Part shown: positions 1-9,613 of the stretch, piece after piece
How positions within the stretch are numbered: the stretch's first letter is position 1
Layout of the letters: each line of letters starts with the position of its first letter
Origin: Agaricicola taiwanensis
GTDB taxonomy: Bacteria; Pseudomonadota; Alphaproteobacteria; Rhizobiales; Methylopilaceae
Length of the DNA: 64,000 nt
Assembly: GCF_014635245.1 (NCBI RefSeq)
Contig: NZ_BMCP01000001.1
Span: 124,001 to 188,000 of the forward strand
Direction: 5' to 3'
The notes under the pieces: generated by a model
Told to the model about the DNA's origin: nothing
The model's database searches: none
What the model saw: only the letters and a program-made list of their open reading frames with translations
Program-made: the position numbers and the translations under genes

Positions 1-218
1 ATGCGCCGCAAGCTGATCCCGGCGATAGCACGCGCCAGCGACCGGTCCCGGGCGTCGAGGGCGACCAGAGGACCGCCTTCCGCCTCCAGCTGCTCGTCGA
101 GCGGCTGTTTCCGGCGCAGGACGCCATCGACGAGAATGGTGGCGGCCCGCCGCGCGGCGAGCCCTTGTGATGGTGCTTCGGGCTTGGGAGCGCGATGCCA
201 GACTCTGCTGCGTGTCAT
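1..218 (-). CDS. rsmB: 16S rRNA (cytosine-967-C5)-methyltransferase RsmB, N-terminal part (cut by window edge)
   Basis: About 72 N-terminal codons are visible; the gene continues past the left edge. Reading the reverse strand from the ATG at 218 gives a short basic leader and then the pattern [16 protein letters not shown] and [13 protein letters not shown], typical of the NusB-like RNA-binding domain that precedes the SAM-dependent methyltransferase domain in RsmB/Sun proteins. The family methylates C967 of 16S rRNA in the cytoplasm. The start codon overlaps the htpX stop (ATGA, 215-218), so translation is probably coupled. The htpX-rsmB order is common in alphaproteobacteria. The methyltransferase domain is out of view, so the call rests on the N-terminal domain and context. 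Confidence 0.8.
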   Translation of the reverse strand, partial: MTRSRVWHRAPKPEAPSQGLAARRAATILVDGVLRRKQPLDEQLEAEGGPLVALDARDRSLARAIAGISLRR

Positions 219-1162
219 CCCCAGGGACCGCGACCCGATGCGCCGCCGCGACCCCAGGGCCCGGAAGGCCTGGACGCGGGTTGGGCCGGCCGCGCCACCG
301 TCGGCCCGGCCACGCCCATCTCCTGCGCAAGCTGCTGCAGGGCGGCAACGCGATTGTTGGTGTCGGGGTGGGTCGAGAACAGGTTATCCGCCCGCGCGCC
401 CGAAAGCGGATTGATGATGAACATATGCGCGGTCGCGGGGTTGTGCTCGGCGGGATTGTTCTCCACCCGCCGCGCCGCACCGGCGATCTTCTGCAGCGCG
501 GAAGCCAGCCACAACGGCTGGCGGCAGATCTCGGCGCCCATGCGATCGGCCGCATATTCGCGCGTGCGGCTGATGGCCATCTGCACCACCATCGCTGCCA
601 GCGGCGCGAGGATCATCACCAGAATGGTGCCGATGATGCCGAAACCGCCGTTGTTGTTGTCGCGGTTGCCGCCGAAGAAGAAGGCGAAATTCGCCAGCAT
701 GGAGATTGCGCCGGCGATGGTCGCCGTGATGGTCATGATCAGCGTGTCGCGATTCTTGATGTGCGCGAGTTCATGCGCCATGACGCCGGCGATCTCTTCA
801 TAGGAGAGCGATTGGAGCAGCCCGGTGGTCGCCGCCACGGCTGCGTTGTCGGGGTTGCGGCCCGTGGCGAAGGCGTTCGGCTGCGGATTTTCGATGATGT
901 AGACCTTGGGCATTGGCAGCTGCGCATTGGCCGAGAGCTGCTGCACCATGCCGTAAAGATCCGGCGCGGAGCGGGCGTCGACCTCACGCGCGCCGTACAT
1001 CCGCAAGACCATCTTGTCGGAGTTCCAATATGAGAAGATGTTCATCGCCAATGCGACGGAGAAGGCGATCATCAAACCGCCCTGGCCGCCGATGACATAG
1101 CCGACGGCCATGAACAGCGCGGTCATCCCCGCGAGCAGCATGGCAGTCTTCACATAATTCAT
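215..1162 (-). CDS. htpX: membrane zinc metalloprotease HtpX
   Basis: The 315-residue protein is an M48B-family membrane protease that degrades misfolded inner-membrane proteins, with its active site facing the cytoplasm. Two N-terminal membrane segments (about residues 5-45) precede the catalytic motif HELAH near residue 130, in which two histidines bind zinc; a third ligand lies in the REYAAD region. A second hydrophobic pair lies at about 143-190. The C-terminus is a proline/glycine-rich tail, common in alphaproteobacterial HtpX. The gene is divergent from the DUF1674 gene and overlaps rsmB by four bases. Length fits the family. Confidence 0.95.
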   Translation of the reverse strand: MNYVKTAMLLAGMTALFMAVGYVIGGQGGLMIAFSVALAMNIFSYWNSDKMVLRMYGAREVDARSAPDLYGMVQQLSANAQLPMPKVYIIENPQPNAFATGRNPDNAAVAATTGLLQSLSYEEIAGVMAHELAHIKNRDTLIMTITATIAGAISMLANFAFFFGGNRDNNNGGFGIIGTILVMILAPLAAMVVQMAISRTREYAADRMGAEICRQPLWLASALQKIAGAARRVENNPAEHNPATAHMFIINPLSGARADNLFSTHPDTNNRVAALQQLAQEMGVAGPTVARPAQPASRPSGPWGRGGASGRGPWG

Positions 1163-1241
1163 GGTGTCGTCCTCGTGAGAAGCAACATCGCTCCGAATGA
1201 CCTATATGTTGGGCGAAGGCGATCTTTACGCAAGCGACACC

Positions 1242-1442
1242 ATGACCGAAACAGAAACTCCACGCCCCCCGCGCAAAGTGCTGACACCTGAAGCCGAACG
1301 CGCTCTGGCCGAGGCACAAGCCCGCCGGGCCGACATCGACGCCCGTGAGAGGACCGCCCCGCCCGAATATCACGGTCGCGGCGGGAAGGAACCAGTCCGA
1401 TACGGCGACTGGGAGGTCAAAGGCATCGCCAGCGATTTCTGA
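1242..1442 (+). CDS. DUF1674 protein (succinate dehydrogenase assembly factor 4-like)
   Basis: A 66-residue protein if started at the ATG at 1242; an in-frame ATG at 1197 would add 15 poorly conserved-looking residues. The C-terminus carries the family hallmark: a glycine-rich GRGGKEP stretch followed by RYGDWEVKGIASDF. This is the conserved end of DUF1674, to which mitochondrial SDHAF4 belongs; SDHAF4 protects flavinated SdhA before complex II assembly. A bacterial role in flavoprotein assembly is inferred from that homology. The N-terminal part is charged and probably disordered. It sits between htpX (divergent) and the extensin-like gene, seven bases upstream of the latter. Confidence 0.85.
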   Translation: MTETETPRPPRKVLTPEAERALAEAQARRADIDARERTAPPEYHGRGGKEPVRYGDWEVKGIASDF

Positions 1443-1448
1443 CCTCAG

Positions 1449-2132
1449 ATGCAAAGGCTGCGGGCGACCGTCTGGGCCATCATCATTCTGGGCCTCCTGG
1501 GCGCAGCCGCCTGGTTGATCATGAACATCGAGCGCCTGCGGCCGCTCGATCTCAAAGCCCCGCCTGACTTCCTCACGGGTCTGCACCTCCAGCGCCTGAA
1601 GATGGATGCGCCGCGCTGCCTGGCGGTGCTGGACGAAGGCAATGTCGATGCACAGCCTGCGACGTCGCGAACCATGCAGAACGGCTGCGGGTATGATGAT
1701 GCCGTCGTGTTGCGCGGTGATCCCGTCGGCTACGGAGGAGCGGTGACGCTCCGGTGCCCCGCCGCGGCAGCCCTCGTCATGTGGCAGCGTCATGTGGTGG
1801 CGCCGGCGGCGCGCCAGCATCTGGGAACGGAGGTGACGACGATCCGTCAGCTCGGCACCTATTCCTGCCGCAACATCAACAATCGCGAGACCGGCCGCCG
1901 CAGCCAGCACGCCACGGCCAACGCCATCGACATCGCCGGATTTGCCCTCGCCAATGGCGACAGCGTGAGCCTGTTGCGCGACTGGGATGACACGGGCGCG
2001 AAAGGCCGCTTCCTGCGCGCCGTACGCGACGGCGCCTGCCCGCTTTTCGGTGCCGTTCTCTCACCTGATTACAACGCCCTCCACGCCGATCACTTCCACT
2101 TCGACATGGGGCTTTATTCCGTGTGCCGTTGA
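1449..2132 (+). CDS. extensin-like C-terminal domain protein
   Basis: The 227-residue protein has an N-terminal hydrophobic segment (about residues 8-26) acting as signal anchor, followed by a periplasmic domain of the extensin-like C-terminal type (PF06904). Visible hallmarks are several paired cysteines (CGYDD, LRCP, TYSCRN), the QHATANAIDIAGF segment and the C-terminal HADHFHFD motif. The fold is related to D-Ala-D-Ala carboxypeptidase-like metallopeptidases, and the histidine/aspartate motifs fit a metal site. Its substrate is not established; a role in the cell envelope is inferred. It ends two bases before the convergent L,D-transpeptidase gene, also an envelope gene. Confidence 0.85.
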   Translation: MQRLRATVWAIIILGLLGAAAWLIMNIERLRPLDLKAPPDFLTGLHLQRLKMDAPRCLAVLDEGNVDAQPATSRTMQNGCGYDDAVVLRGDPVGYGGAVTLRCPAAAALVMWQRHVVAPAARQHLGTEVTTIRQLGTYSCRNINNRETGRRSQHATANAIDIAGFALANGDSVSLLRDWDDTGAKGRFLRAVRDGACPLFGAVLSPDYNALHADHFHFDMGLYSVCR

Positions 2133-2134
2133 CG

Positions 2135-2638
2135 TCAGTTGGTGACGATGACGGGCGCACCCACCCGCACGCGGGCGGAAAGGTCGAGAATATCTTCGTT
2201 GAGCATGCGGATGCAGCCATAGGAGGCCGCGGTGCCGATGGAGTTGCGCATGGAGGCGCTCGTCCCGTGGATGGCGATTTCCGGCAGGCTGAGGACGAGC
2301 GCGGCCGCGCCCATGGGATTGTTTGGCGCGCCGCCGGGAATAACATCCGGCAGATGTGGACGATCACGCTTCACTTCCGCCGGCGGCGACCAGGCCGGCC
2401 TCTCGCGCTTGGACGTGATCCGGGCCGTACCGGTCCACTGCTTGCCCCGTTGGCCCACCGCCACGCGATACCGAAGGGCTCGACCTTCGTCGAGAACGTA
2501 ATAAAGCCGTCGTTCCTGATTGCGGATGACGATGGTGCCGGCCTTGAACCCGTCAAGCCGCACCACCTCGATGGCTTTGGCCGAGCTGACACTGGCGACC
2601 AGCACAGCCGCGCCGAAGAGACAGGAGAGAATACGCAA
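2135..2638 (-). CDS. L,D-transpeptidase (YkuD family), exported
   Basis: A 167-residue exported protein. The N-terminal ~22 residues form a signal peptide ending around SSAKA. The rest is a YkuD catalytic domain with the motif HGTSASMRNSIG followed by ASYGCIRM; the cysteine in SYGCIR is the nucleophile and the histidine of HGT its partner. The family makes 3-3 crosslinks in peptidoglycan or attaches proteins to it. The start is TTG at 2638; the nearby ATG at 2646 is in another frame, so TTG is the only start that keeps the signal peptide. It is convergent with the extensin-like gene. Confidence 0.88.
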   Translation of the reverse strand: MRILSCLFGAAVLVASVSSAKAIEVVRLDGFKAGTIVIRNQERRLYYVLDEGRALRYRVAVGQRGKQWTGTARITSKRERPAWSPPAEVKRDRPHLPDVIPGGAPNNPMGAAALVLSLPEIAIHGTSASMRNSIGTAASYGCIRMLNEDILDLSARVRVGAPVIVTN

Positions 2639-2724
2639 CGCCCCATTCCCAGCAGGTGATCGGGGCGGATCCTATCTCAAGGCATATATTCCGGGGGGAC
2701 TTTCGCCCAAACTGGTTAAGCGGC

Positions 2725-4002
2725 TCAGGCGGCCGGCGCCTTCGACACCATGACCTTGTCGATGCGGCGACCATCCATGTCGACCACCTCGAACACATAG
2801 CCATCGATCTGCACGCTTTCGCCCACCTCCGGCAGGCGCCGCAGGGCCGAGATCACGATGCCGGCGACCGACTGCACGCCGCGTTCGGTGGCAAACTCGA
2901 CCCCCAGTCGCTCCGACAGATCGTCCACCGGGGTCAGACCGTCGACGAGGTAAGAGCCGTCACTGCGCTCCACCAGCATGGGATCCTCTGCAGAGCTCGA
3001 ATCCGGGAAAGCGCCGACAATCGATTCCAGGAGATCGAAGGACGTCAGAACACCCTCGAACTGGCCATACTCGTCGTGAACCAGTGCCATGTGAAGGGGC
3101 GATCCCCTCAGCGTCTCCAGCGCGTCCAATGCATCAAGCGTGTCGATCACCACGGGCGCGGCTTCCACGCAGGATGCCGCGTCACCCCCGTTCATCAGCG
3201 TCTCGATCAGCCGTTTGGCGACCACCACGCCTTCCACGGCATCAAGGCTGCCACGCGCCGCCGGAAGCCTGGAATGGGGAGTTTGCCGGAGATCGGCGAG
3301 GATTGTCTCGCTGCTCTCATCGAGATCGATCCAGTCGATCTCATGACGTGCCGTCATGACGGCACGCACTGAGCGTTCGCCGAGGCGCAGCACGGCGGAA
3401 ATCATGCGGCGCTCTTCCGGCTCGACCACACCCGCCGTTTCCGCCTCCGCAACGATCAGCCGGATTTCGTCTTCCGTTACGCCTGATGAGGCGCCATCAT
3501 CGCTCTTGAACAAGCGGAGCACCAGCTTGCCCGATCGGTCGAGCAGCCAGACCAACGGGGCGGCCGCGATGGCCAGGAAACGCATGGCGGGCGCCACCGT
3601 GGAGGCCACGGCCTCCGGATTGCGCAGAGCCAATTGCTTGGGAACCAGTTCGCCGATGATGAGCGACAGATAGGTGATGGCGGCCACGACGATGCCGACA
3701 CCGAGCGTGTCGGCGGCACGTTCCGACAGACCGGCGTCGATCAACAGCTCCGAGAGCCGCTGTCCCAGGGTGGCGCCGCCGAAGGCACCCGAGAGGATGC
3801 CGACGAGCGTGATGCCGATCTGGACGGTGGAGAGGAACCGGCCCGGATCCGCTGCCAGAGCCTGCGCCGCTTTGGCGCCGGAACGGCCGGAACGGACAAG
3901 AGCTTCAAGGCGTGCAGGACGGGAAGAGACCACAGCGAGCTCGGACATGGCGAGCACGCCATTCAGCACGATCAACGCGCACAAAATCAGAATTTCGAAC
4001 AT
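2725..4002 (-). CDS. hemolysin-like membrane protein (DUF21/CNNM, CBS pair, CorC_HlyC domain)
   Basis: The 425-residue protein has the layout of the CNNM/TlyC-CorC family: an N-terminal DUF21 transmembrane domain (about residues 1-195, four hydrophobic segments, including the IGITLVGILSGAFGG and LIIGELVPKQLALRNPE patterns), a CBS-domain pair (about 215-335) and a C-terminal CorC_HlyC domain (about 345-425). Homologues are linked to magnesium/cobalt transport; the hemolysin name is historical. ATG at 4002 is preferred over TTG at 4026 because the membrane segment starts directly there. It is probably a single-gene unit on this strand. Confidence 0.88.
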   Translation of the reverse strand: MFEILILCALIVLNGVLAMSELAVVSSRPARLEALVRSGRSGAKAAQALAADPGRFLSTVQIGITLVGILSGAFGGATLGQRLSELLIDAGLSERAADTLGVGIVVAAITYLSLIIGELVPKQLALRNPEAVASTVAPAMRFLAIAAAPLVWLLDRSGKLVLRLFKSDDGASSGVTEDEIRLIVAEAETAGVVEPEERRMISAVLRLGERSVRAVMTARHEIDWIDLDESSETILADLRQTPHSRLPAARGSLDAVEGVVVAKRLIETLMNGGDAASCVEAAPVVIDTLDALDALETLRGSPLHMALVHDEYGQFEGVLTSFDLLESIVGAFPDSSSAEDPMLVERSDGSYLVDGLTPVDDLSERLGVEFATERGVQSVAGIVISALRRLPEVGESVQIDGYVFEVVDMDGRRIDKVMVSKAPAA

Positions 4003-4052
4003 CGAAAGGGTGTGAACCCGCTCCAAGAATAGGGCGGGACCATATCAAGCAC

Positions 4053-4090
4053 CCCACATCAAGCCAAGAGGTTCTTTGGCTTGATGTGGG
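4053..4090. terminator. perfect 15-bp inverted repeat between acs and the DUF21/CBS gene
   Basis: CCCACATCAAGCCAA at 4053-4067 is matched exactly by its reverse complement at 4076-4090, with an 8-base loop. It lies downstream of acs (reverse strand) and upstream of the next reverse-strand gene, so it can act as an acs transcription end or processing hairpin. No T-run follows on either strand, so a simple intrinsic terminator is uncertain; a protein-binding palindrome is the alternative. Confidence 0.5.
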
Positions 4091-4135
4091 AAGTGGTTGA
4101 TGTGCGACCGGCCTTCCCGACGATGCTTTGCGAGA

Positions 4136-6085
4136 TCAGGCCGAAACGCGCTTGTTCTGCCTGTTGGCGATGAGATCATCCACCACACCGGGATCGGATA
4201 GCGTGGAGGTGTCGCCGAGGCTGCCGTATTCATCCTCCGCGATTTTGCGCAGGATGCGGCGCATGATCTTGCCGGAGCGCGTCTTGGGGAGGCTTGGGGC
4301 GAACTGGATGAGATCGGGCGAAGCGATGGGTCCGATGTCCTTGCGCACCCATTGCACCAGTTCCTTGCGCAGCTCCTCGGAAGGCTCCTCGCCAGCCATC
4401 AGCGTGACATAGGCATAGATGCCCTGCCCCTTGATGGAATGGGGATAGCCGACGACCGCCGCCTCCGACACCTTCGAATGGGCGACCAGCGAGGATTCAA
4501 CCTCGGCCGTGCCCATGCGGTGACCGGAGACGTTGATGACGTCATCGACCCGGCCCGTGATCCAGTAGTAGCCGTCATCGTCGCGGCGGCAGCCGTCGCC
4601 AGTGAAGTAAGCGTTGGGATAGGTGGAGAAATAGGTCTCCATGAAACGCTGATGGTCGCCGTAGACCGTCCGCATCTGGCCAGGCCAGCTGTCGGTGAGG
4701 ATCAGGTTTCCTTCGCAGGCGCCCTCCAGCACCTCGCCTTCGGCGTCCACGATCTTGGGCTGCACGCCGAAGAAGGGTCGTGTCGCTGATCCCGGCTTCA
4801 GCGCGGTCGCGCCTGGAAACGGGGCGATGAGAATACCGCCGGTCTCCGTCTGCCACCAGGTGTCCACGATCGGGCAGCGGTCCTCGCCCACGACCCGGTG
4901 GTACCATTCCCAGGCTTCCGGATTGATCGGCTCGCCCACCGATCCCAAAAGGCGCAGGCTCTTGCGCGAGGTCTTCTTCACCGGCTCGTCACCCGCCTGC
5001 ATGAGCGCGCGGAGCGCCGTCGGCGCGGTATAGAAGATCGAGACCCCGTGCTTGTCGATCACCTCCCAGACGCGGGACACGGAGGGATAGTTTGGCACGC
5101 CCTCGAACAAGAGAGAGGTAGCGCCACAGGCAAGCGGCCCATAGACCACATAGGAGTGACCGGTGACCCAGCCCACATCGGCCGTGCACCAGAAGATTTC
5201 GGCATCCTGGTAGTCGAACACATATTGGAAGGTCATCGAGACATAGACGAGATAGCCACCCGTGGTGTGCAACACACCTTTCGGCTTACCCGTCGAACCC
5301 GATGTATAGAGGATGAACAGCGGGTCTTCCGCCGACATCTCTTCCGGCGGGCAATTATCCGATACGTTCTTGACCGCCTCGTGATACCAGAGGTCGCGGC
5401 CCTCCGTCATGCTGACAGCGGCGCCGGTGCGTTTCACGACGATCACCGAGGTAACCAGCGGACTCTTCGCCAGCGCGGCGTCCGCATTTGCCTTCAGCGG
5501 CACCTTTTTACCCGCACGAAGACCTTCATCAGCGGTGATGAGGCAGGTCGAACCGCAATCCTCGATGCGTCCCGCGAGGCTGTCGGGAGAGAAGCCGCCG
5601 AAGACCACGGAATGCACCGCGCCGATGCGCGCGCAGGCCAGCATCGCATAAGTGGCTTCCGGGATCATGGGCATATAGATGGTGACGCGGTCGCCTTTCT
5701 TGACGCCCTGGGCTTTCAGCACGTTGGCCATGCGGCAGACCTCGGTGTGGAGCTGCCGATAGGTGATCTTCGCGTCATCCTTGGGGTCGTCGCCTTCCCA
5801 GATGAAGGCGACCTGATCTCCTCGGGTGGCCAGGTGCCGGTCGATGCAATTGACCGAGAGGTTCAGCGTGCCGTCTTCAAACCATTTGATCGAAACCTTG
5901 CCCGGCGCGAAGGAGACGTTCTTGACCTTGGTGTAAGGCTTGATCCAGTCGAGCCGCTTGCCCTGTTCCGCCCAGAAGCCTTCGGGATCCTTGATGGAAC
6001 GGTCATACATGTCCCGATATGCGGCCTCGTCGATGAGAGCGCGAGCCGCCCAGTCCTGCGGAACAGGATAAACCTTCTCTGACAT
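4136..6085 (-). CDS. acs: acetyl-CoA synthetase (AMP-forming)
   Basis: The 649-residue length is typical for Acs, which activates acetate with ATP and CoA to acetyl-CoA via acetyl-AMP in the cytoplasm. Visible motifs are the phosphate-binding [11 protein letters not shown] (about residue 262), the WWQTETGG adenine/aminoacyl motif, [20 protein letters not shown], and the C-terminal [11 protein letters not shown] whose lysine is the usual acetylation site controlling activity. Start is ATG at 6085. The gene stands alone; a 15-bp inverted repeat lies 46 bases past its stop. Confidence 0.97.
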   Translation of the reverse strand: MSEKVYPVPQDWAARALIDEAAYRDMYDRSIKDPEGFWAEQGKRLDWIKPYTKVKNVSFAPGKVSIKWFEDGTLNLSVNCIDRHLATRGDQVAFIWEGDDPKDDAKITYRQLHTEVCRMANVLKAQGVKKGDRVTIYMPMIPEATYAMLACARIGAVHSVVFGGFSPDSLAGRIEDCGSTCLITADEGLRAGKKVPLKANADAALAKSPLVTSVIVVKRTGAAVSMTEGRDLWYHEAVKNVSDNCPPEEMSAEDPLFILYTSGSTGKPKGVLHTTGGYLVYVSMTFQYVFDYQDAEIFWCTADVGWVTGHSYVVYGPLACGATSLLFEGVPNYPSVSRVWEVIDKHGVSIFYTAPTALRALMQAGDEPVKKTSRKSLRLLGSVGEPINPEAWEWYHRVVGEDRCPIVDTWWQTETGGILIAPFPGATALKPGSATRPFFGVQPKIVDAEGEVLEGACEGNLILTDSWPGQMRTVYGDHQRFMETYFSTYPNAYFTGDGCRRDDDGYYWITGRVDDVINVSGHRMGTAEVESSLVAHSKVSEAAVVGYPHSIKGQGIYAYVTLMAGEEPSEELRKELVQWVRKDIGPIASPDLIQFAPSLPKTRSGKIMRRILRKIAEDEYGSLGDTSTLSDPGVVDDLIANRQNKRVSA

Positions 6086-6314
6086 TCCATCCTCCCGATA
6101 GGGCAGCGCCTTAGCTCGACGCGCCTGCTTGTCCCGGCATTATGATAAGCTGACCCAACAGCGGCAAGACAAGCTGTTCTGCGACTTTGGTCCTGTTTGA
6201 AGCGTGAGGCTCCCCCGGACGGATTCGCCGTGGCCTATGAAGCGCCTGCTGGGCCATCCGGCTTACGGGCCATGAGCGCCGGATCGGCGGGGCGATGGCG
6301 AGGGAAGAAAGGCT

Positions 6315-6737
6315 TCAGAAGCCGGCAAGGCCGCCCATGCGGCAGACCTCGGCCCACTCGTCGGGTTTGACCGGCTGGACGGACAGCCGCATCGACGTCA
6401 CCAGCGCCATGTCCTTCAGAGCGGGATTGGCCTTCACCTCGGCAAGCGTCACAGGCCGGGGCATGTCCGAAAGTGCCCGGATATCGACGCAGTCCCACTG
6501 CCCGGTGGTATCGGTCGGGTCGGGATGGGAAAGCGCGCAGACCTCGACTACGCCGACGATCTCCTTGCCGGCATTGGAATGATAGAAGAAGCCGCGATCG
6601 CCAAGCTTCATGGCGCGCATGTTGTTGCGCGCCAGATAGTTGCGGACGCCGTCCCAGTACTGGCCGGCGTCCCCCTTGGCCTTCTGCATATGCCATGACC
6701 AGACGTCAGGCTCGGATTTGAAAAGCCAATATTGCAC
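6315..6737 (-). CDS. EVE domain protein (Thyn1-like)
   Basis: A 140-residue single-domain protein starting at GTG 6737 with the family opening MQYWLFKSEPDVWSW, followed by WDGVRNYLARNNMRAMKLGDRGF and FYHSN. These are hallmarks of the EVE domain, a PUA-like fold that binds modified bases in nucleic acids and is related to YTH domains. The partner and target are not shown by the sequence. It lies 17 bases downstream of the orphan acidic gene, both on the reverse strand. Confidence 0.9.
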   Translation of the reverse strand: MQYWLFKSEPDVWSWHMQKAKGDAGQYWDGVRNYLARNNMRAMKLGDRGFFYHSNAGKEIVGVVEVCALSHPDPTDTTGQWDCVDIRALSDMPRPVTLAEVKANPALKDMALVTSMRLSVQPVKPDEWAEVCRMGGLAGF

Positions 6738-6754
6738 TGGTCAGGTTAGCCCCG

Positions 6755-7300
6755 TCATTCGGTGTCGTGACTATGAGATCCGTCGAGCTGCAGGCCGAGG
6801 ATCTGCGGATCATCCTCTTCATCGTCACGGAGGTCGATGTAACCGCCGCTGATGAGCTCCGCAGTGGTGATATATGTGCCGAAGAAGCCAGCGACTTCAA
6901 GAGTGCCGTTGACCAGGAGCTCGGCATTGTTGCCGACGATGATGTAGACTTGGCCGTTGACCTCGAGCTTGACCCTCTCGGTGGTCGAGCCCGGAAGAAT
7001 GGTCGCGGTGCCTCGAGCCAGCGCATCCATCACCTTGCCCAAGGCAACTTGCTTCGTTTCCGTGATTACAGGCTCGGCAGAATCCTCGGTGCCGGCCAGA
7101 ACAGCAGCCATGTCGATTATCGCCGTGCGATCCACGGGCTCCTTCGGAAGCACGTAACCCGAAGCGGGTGCGATATTGAGTTCCTTGAGCACATCGCTCG
7201 CAGACATCTTTCCACTTGCTGCGATTTCAAAGGCCTCGACGTCGTCGCTGTCATCGACCAGAGCATTGGTCAAGGCAGACGTACCCGGTGAAATTTCCAT
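6755..7300 (-). CDS. hypothetical acidic protein
   Basis: I do not recognise this 181-residue protein. It is strongly acidic, with an N-terminal half rich in D/E and A, and a central part of alternating hydrophobic residues (KLEVNGQVYIIVGNNAELLV and TLEVAGFFGTYITTAE) that looks like beta-strands with N-G turns, reminiscent of right-handed beta-helix or bactofilin-like repeats but too short to call. The C-terminus is DDEEDD plus a His/Ser tail. There is no signal peptide or membrane segment. Start ATG at 7300 has an AAGGGGG ribosome-binding site five bases upstream. The AT-rich 155-base upstream region suggests its own promoter. Confidence 0.6.
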   Translation of the reverse strand: MEISPGTSALTNALVDDSDDVEAFEIAASGKMSASDVLKELNIAPASGYVLPKEPVDRTAIIDMAAVLAGTEDSAEPVITETKQVALGKVMDALARGTATILPGSTTERVKLEVNGQVYIIVGNNAELLVNGTLEVAGFFGTYITTAELISGGYIDLRDDEEDDPQILGLQLDGSHSHDTE

Positions 7301-7455
7301 GTGAACCCCCTTAAGATTTCAAAACAATGCAGTTTACCAGTGATGATAACACTTCCTTTACCTCAAATTCCCTCAGACTACAAGAAGAACAATAGAAACA
7401 TGTGAAACCAATCGCCGACTTTGTCGCGGTAAAGTTAAAAACTGGATTAGTATAG

Positions 7456-8454
7456 TTAATTTTCGGCGCGCAGTGGGCGATCCAGCAATAATTCGACCGC
7501 ATGGTCTGGGGATGCCCGCCCGGACAGAACGGCCTCCACAGCAGATGCGATTGGCATATCGACGTTGTGCTGCGCCGCCAGCGCCAAAAGCCCTCGTGCC
7601 GTAAAAGCTCCCTCCGCGAGCACATCCGGCAGCGGCAGACCTGATCCGATGGCATGCCCAAGCGCGAAGTTGCGCGACTGGGGGGAACCCGCCGTCAGGA
7701 TCAGATCGCCAAGGCCTGAAAGGCCCATCAAGGTTTCCGGCCGGGCACCGAACGCCTTGCCGAGCCTGCGCAGTTCGGCAAAAGACCGCGCCACCAGAGC
7801 GGCTCCCGCGCTGGCACCCAAGCCGCGCCCCGCGGCGATCCCCGCAGCGATCGCCATGACGTTCTTCGCCGCGCCGCCGATCTCGACCCCTGCAACATCA
7901 TCACTGTGATAGATGCGGAACGTAGCGGAGGCCAGCGCGGCGCCGATGCATCGGGCATGCTCCAGCGAGGATGCCGCGACGGTCACGGCGGTGGGCAGCC
8001 CGGACGCGACATCCGAAGCAAAGCTCGGGCCGGACAGCACCGCCGGGCGCCCTTCCGGAATTTCCTCAGCCAGGACCTGCGTCGGAAGCATCAAGGTGTC
8101 GCGCTCGATCCCCTTGGCGCAGGAGATCAGGGTGGCGCCGCCGCGAACATGCACCCGAAGCTCGGCTGCAACACTGCGAAGGCTCTGGGCCGGCACAACA
8201 AGGAGGACAAGATCGTTATCGGCCGCCCTGGCGAGATCGGCCGTGGGGGCAACGGTGTCGGCAAGGCGAATGTCCGCAAGATAGCGTCTGTTCTCGCGCA
8301 GGTTTGTCAATTCCGCCACCTGCTCCGCGCGGCGCGCCCAAAGCGCGACGGAACGACCGGTGCGGGCGGCCACATTGGCAAGGGCCGTTCCCCAGGCTCC
8401 CGCACCGATGACACCGACAGTAGTCGCAGAATCCAGCACATTCTTCACAGTCAT
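7456..8454 (-). CDS. gpsA: NAD(P)H-dependent glycerol-3-phosphate dehydrogenase
   Basis: A 332-residue enzyme that reduces dihydroxyacetone phosphate to sn-glycerol 3-phosphate for phospholipid synthesis. The N-terminal Rossmann motif is VGVIGAGAWGTALA (about residues 11-24); further family motifs are LSGPSFASDVASGLPTAVT and GAAKNVMAIAAGI with the catalytic lysine, and GLSGLGDLILT. ATG at 8454 is chosen because the reading frame upstream overlaps tsaD and adds nothing conserved. It starts seven bases after the tsaD stop, so the two form an operon. Confidence 0.96.
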   Translation of the reverse strand: MTVKNVLDSATTVGVIGAGAWGTALANVAARTGRSVALWARRAEQVAELTNLRENRRYLADIRLADTVAPTADLARAADNDLVLLVVPAQSLRSVAAELRVHVRGGATLISCAKGIERDTLMLPTQVLAEEIPEGRPAVLSGPSFASDVASGLPTAVTVAASSLEHARCIGAALASATFRIYHSDDVAGVEIGGAAKNVMAIAAGIAAGRGLGASAGAALVARSFAELRRLGKAFGARPETLMGLSGLGDLILTAGSPQSRNFALGHAIGSGLPLPDVLAEGAFTARGLLALAAQHNVDMPIASAVEAVLSGRASPDHAVELLLDRPLRAEN

Positions 8455-8461
8455 GGCGAGA

Positions 8462-9523
8462 TCACGCCTTCGCGCCTGGAGCTGCCGCGGCGGCGTCGAG
8501 AGGCCAGCGCGGCCGGCTGGCGAAATCCAACCCGTCATGCAGGCCGAGAAGAAGCCTTTCGCTGCCGGCCCAGGCGATCATGGCGCCATTGTCGGTGCAC
8601 AGCTCCGGCGGCGGGGCGATCATCTGCGTGCCGCTGTCGTCGGCCAGCTTCTGTAGCCCCCGCCGCAGCGCCTGGTTCGAAGCGACGCCGCCGGCAATGA
8701 CGAGCGCTGTCGGAATGTTGCCGGTATATTCCTGAAAGCGCTTGATGCCCACCCGCGTGCGATCGACCACGATGTCCATGGCCGCCATCTGGAAGCTGGC
8801 GCAAAGGTCGGACACATCGGTGTCGGACAGCGGCTCAGCCTTTTGCGCGGCCAGCCGCACGGCCGTCTTCAGTCCCGCGAGCGAGAAATCCGGTTCCGGC
8901 CGACCCATCATCGGTCGGGGCAGGGTAAAGCGCTGCGGATCTCCCGACGCCGCCCATCGTTCCACCTCCGGCCCGCCGGGATAGGCAAGACCCAGCATCT
9001 TGGCGACCTTGTCGAAGGCCTCGCCCAGGGCATCGTCCACCGTCGTCCCGATACGGCGATAGCGCCCGACGTCCAGCACCGCGACAAGCTGCGTATGTCC
9101 GCCGGAGGCAAGAAGCAGCAGGTAAGGAAAAGAAACGCCATCGGTCAGCCGCGCTGTGAGCGCATGGGCCTCGAGATGATTGACGGCGATGAACGGCCGC
9201 TCCAGCGCCAGCGCCATGGCTTTGGCATAGGTGACCCCGACCATGACGCCGCCGATCAGGCCCGGGCCCCCGGCTACCGCGATGGCGTGCAGCGCGCTTC
9301 GTTTGACGCCGGCATCCGACAAAGCCTTCGCCACGATATCGTCGAGCAGATCGATGTGCGCGCGAGCCGCGATCTCAGGCACCACACCGCCGTAATCCGC
9401 ATGCTGCTCGATTTGAGACCGCACCACATTGGACAGGATGCGGCCGGAACGCGCTCCCTCGTCACGCGCCACCACGGCGGCGGCGGTTTCATCGCATGTT
9501 GTCTCGATGCCAAGGATGAGCAT
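8462..9523 (-). CDS. tsaD: tRNA N6-adenosine threonylcarbamoyltransferase TsaD
   Basis: A 353-residue ASKHA-fold enzyme that transfers threonylcarbamoyl to A37 of ANN-decoding tRNAs with TsaB/TsaE. It opens [18 protein letters not shown]; the metal-binding pair lies in [11 protein letters not shown], followed by [13 protein letters not shown] and the C-terminal [12 protein letters not shown]. The true start is ATG at 9523; the frame stays open far upstream only because it runs antisense through hemC. It is divergent from hemC with 90 bases between starts. Confidence 0.96.
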   Translation of the reverse strand: MLILGIETTCDETAAAVVARDEGARSGRILSNVVRSQIEQHADYGGVVPEIAARAHIDLLDDIVAKALSDAGVKRSALHAIAVAGGPGLIGGVMVGVTYAKAMALALERPFIAVNHLEAHALTARLTDGVSFPYLLLLASGGHTQLVAVLDVGRYRRIGTTVDDALGEAFDKVAKMLGLAYPGGPEVERWAASGDPQRFTLPRPMMGRPEPDFSLAGLKTAVRLAAQKAEPLSDTDVSDLCASFQMAAMDIVVDRTRVGIKRFQEYTGNIPTALVIAGGVASNQALRRGLQKLADDSGTQMIAPPPELCTDNGAMIAWAGSERLLLGLHDGLDFASRPRWPLDAAAAAPGAKA

Positions 9524-9613
9524 TAGGCGGGCGGCTTCCTGTTGCGGATGCTGCACCCTATAGTCCACCCGGCCACACTCGCAACGATACACTGCACCGA
9601 ACTGACGGAATCC

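Noticed and set aside
167-1033. Forward-strand frame of 288 codons opposite htpX
   Set aside because: It lies antisense to a well-supported HtpX and has a His/Arg/Gly-rich composition typical of a GC-rich shadow frame.
4898-6082. Forward-strand frame of 394 codons opposite acs
   Set aside because: Antisense to Acs, no recognisable motif.
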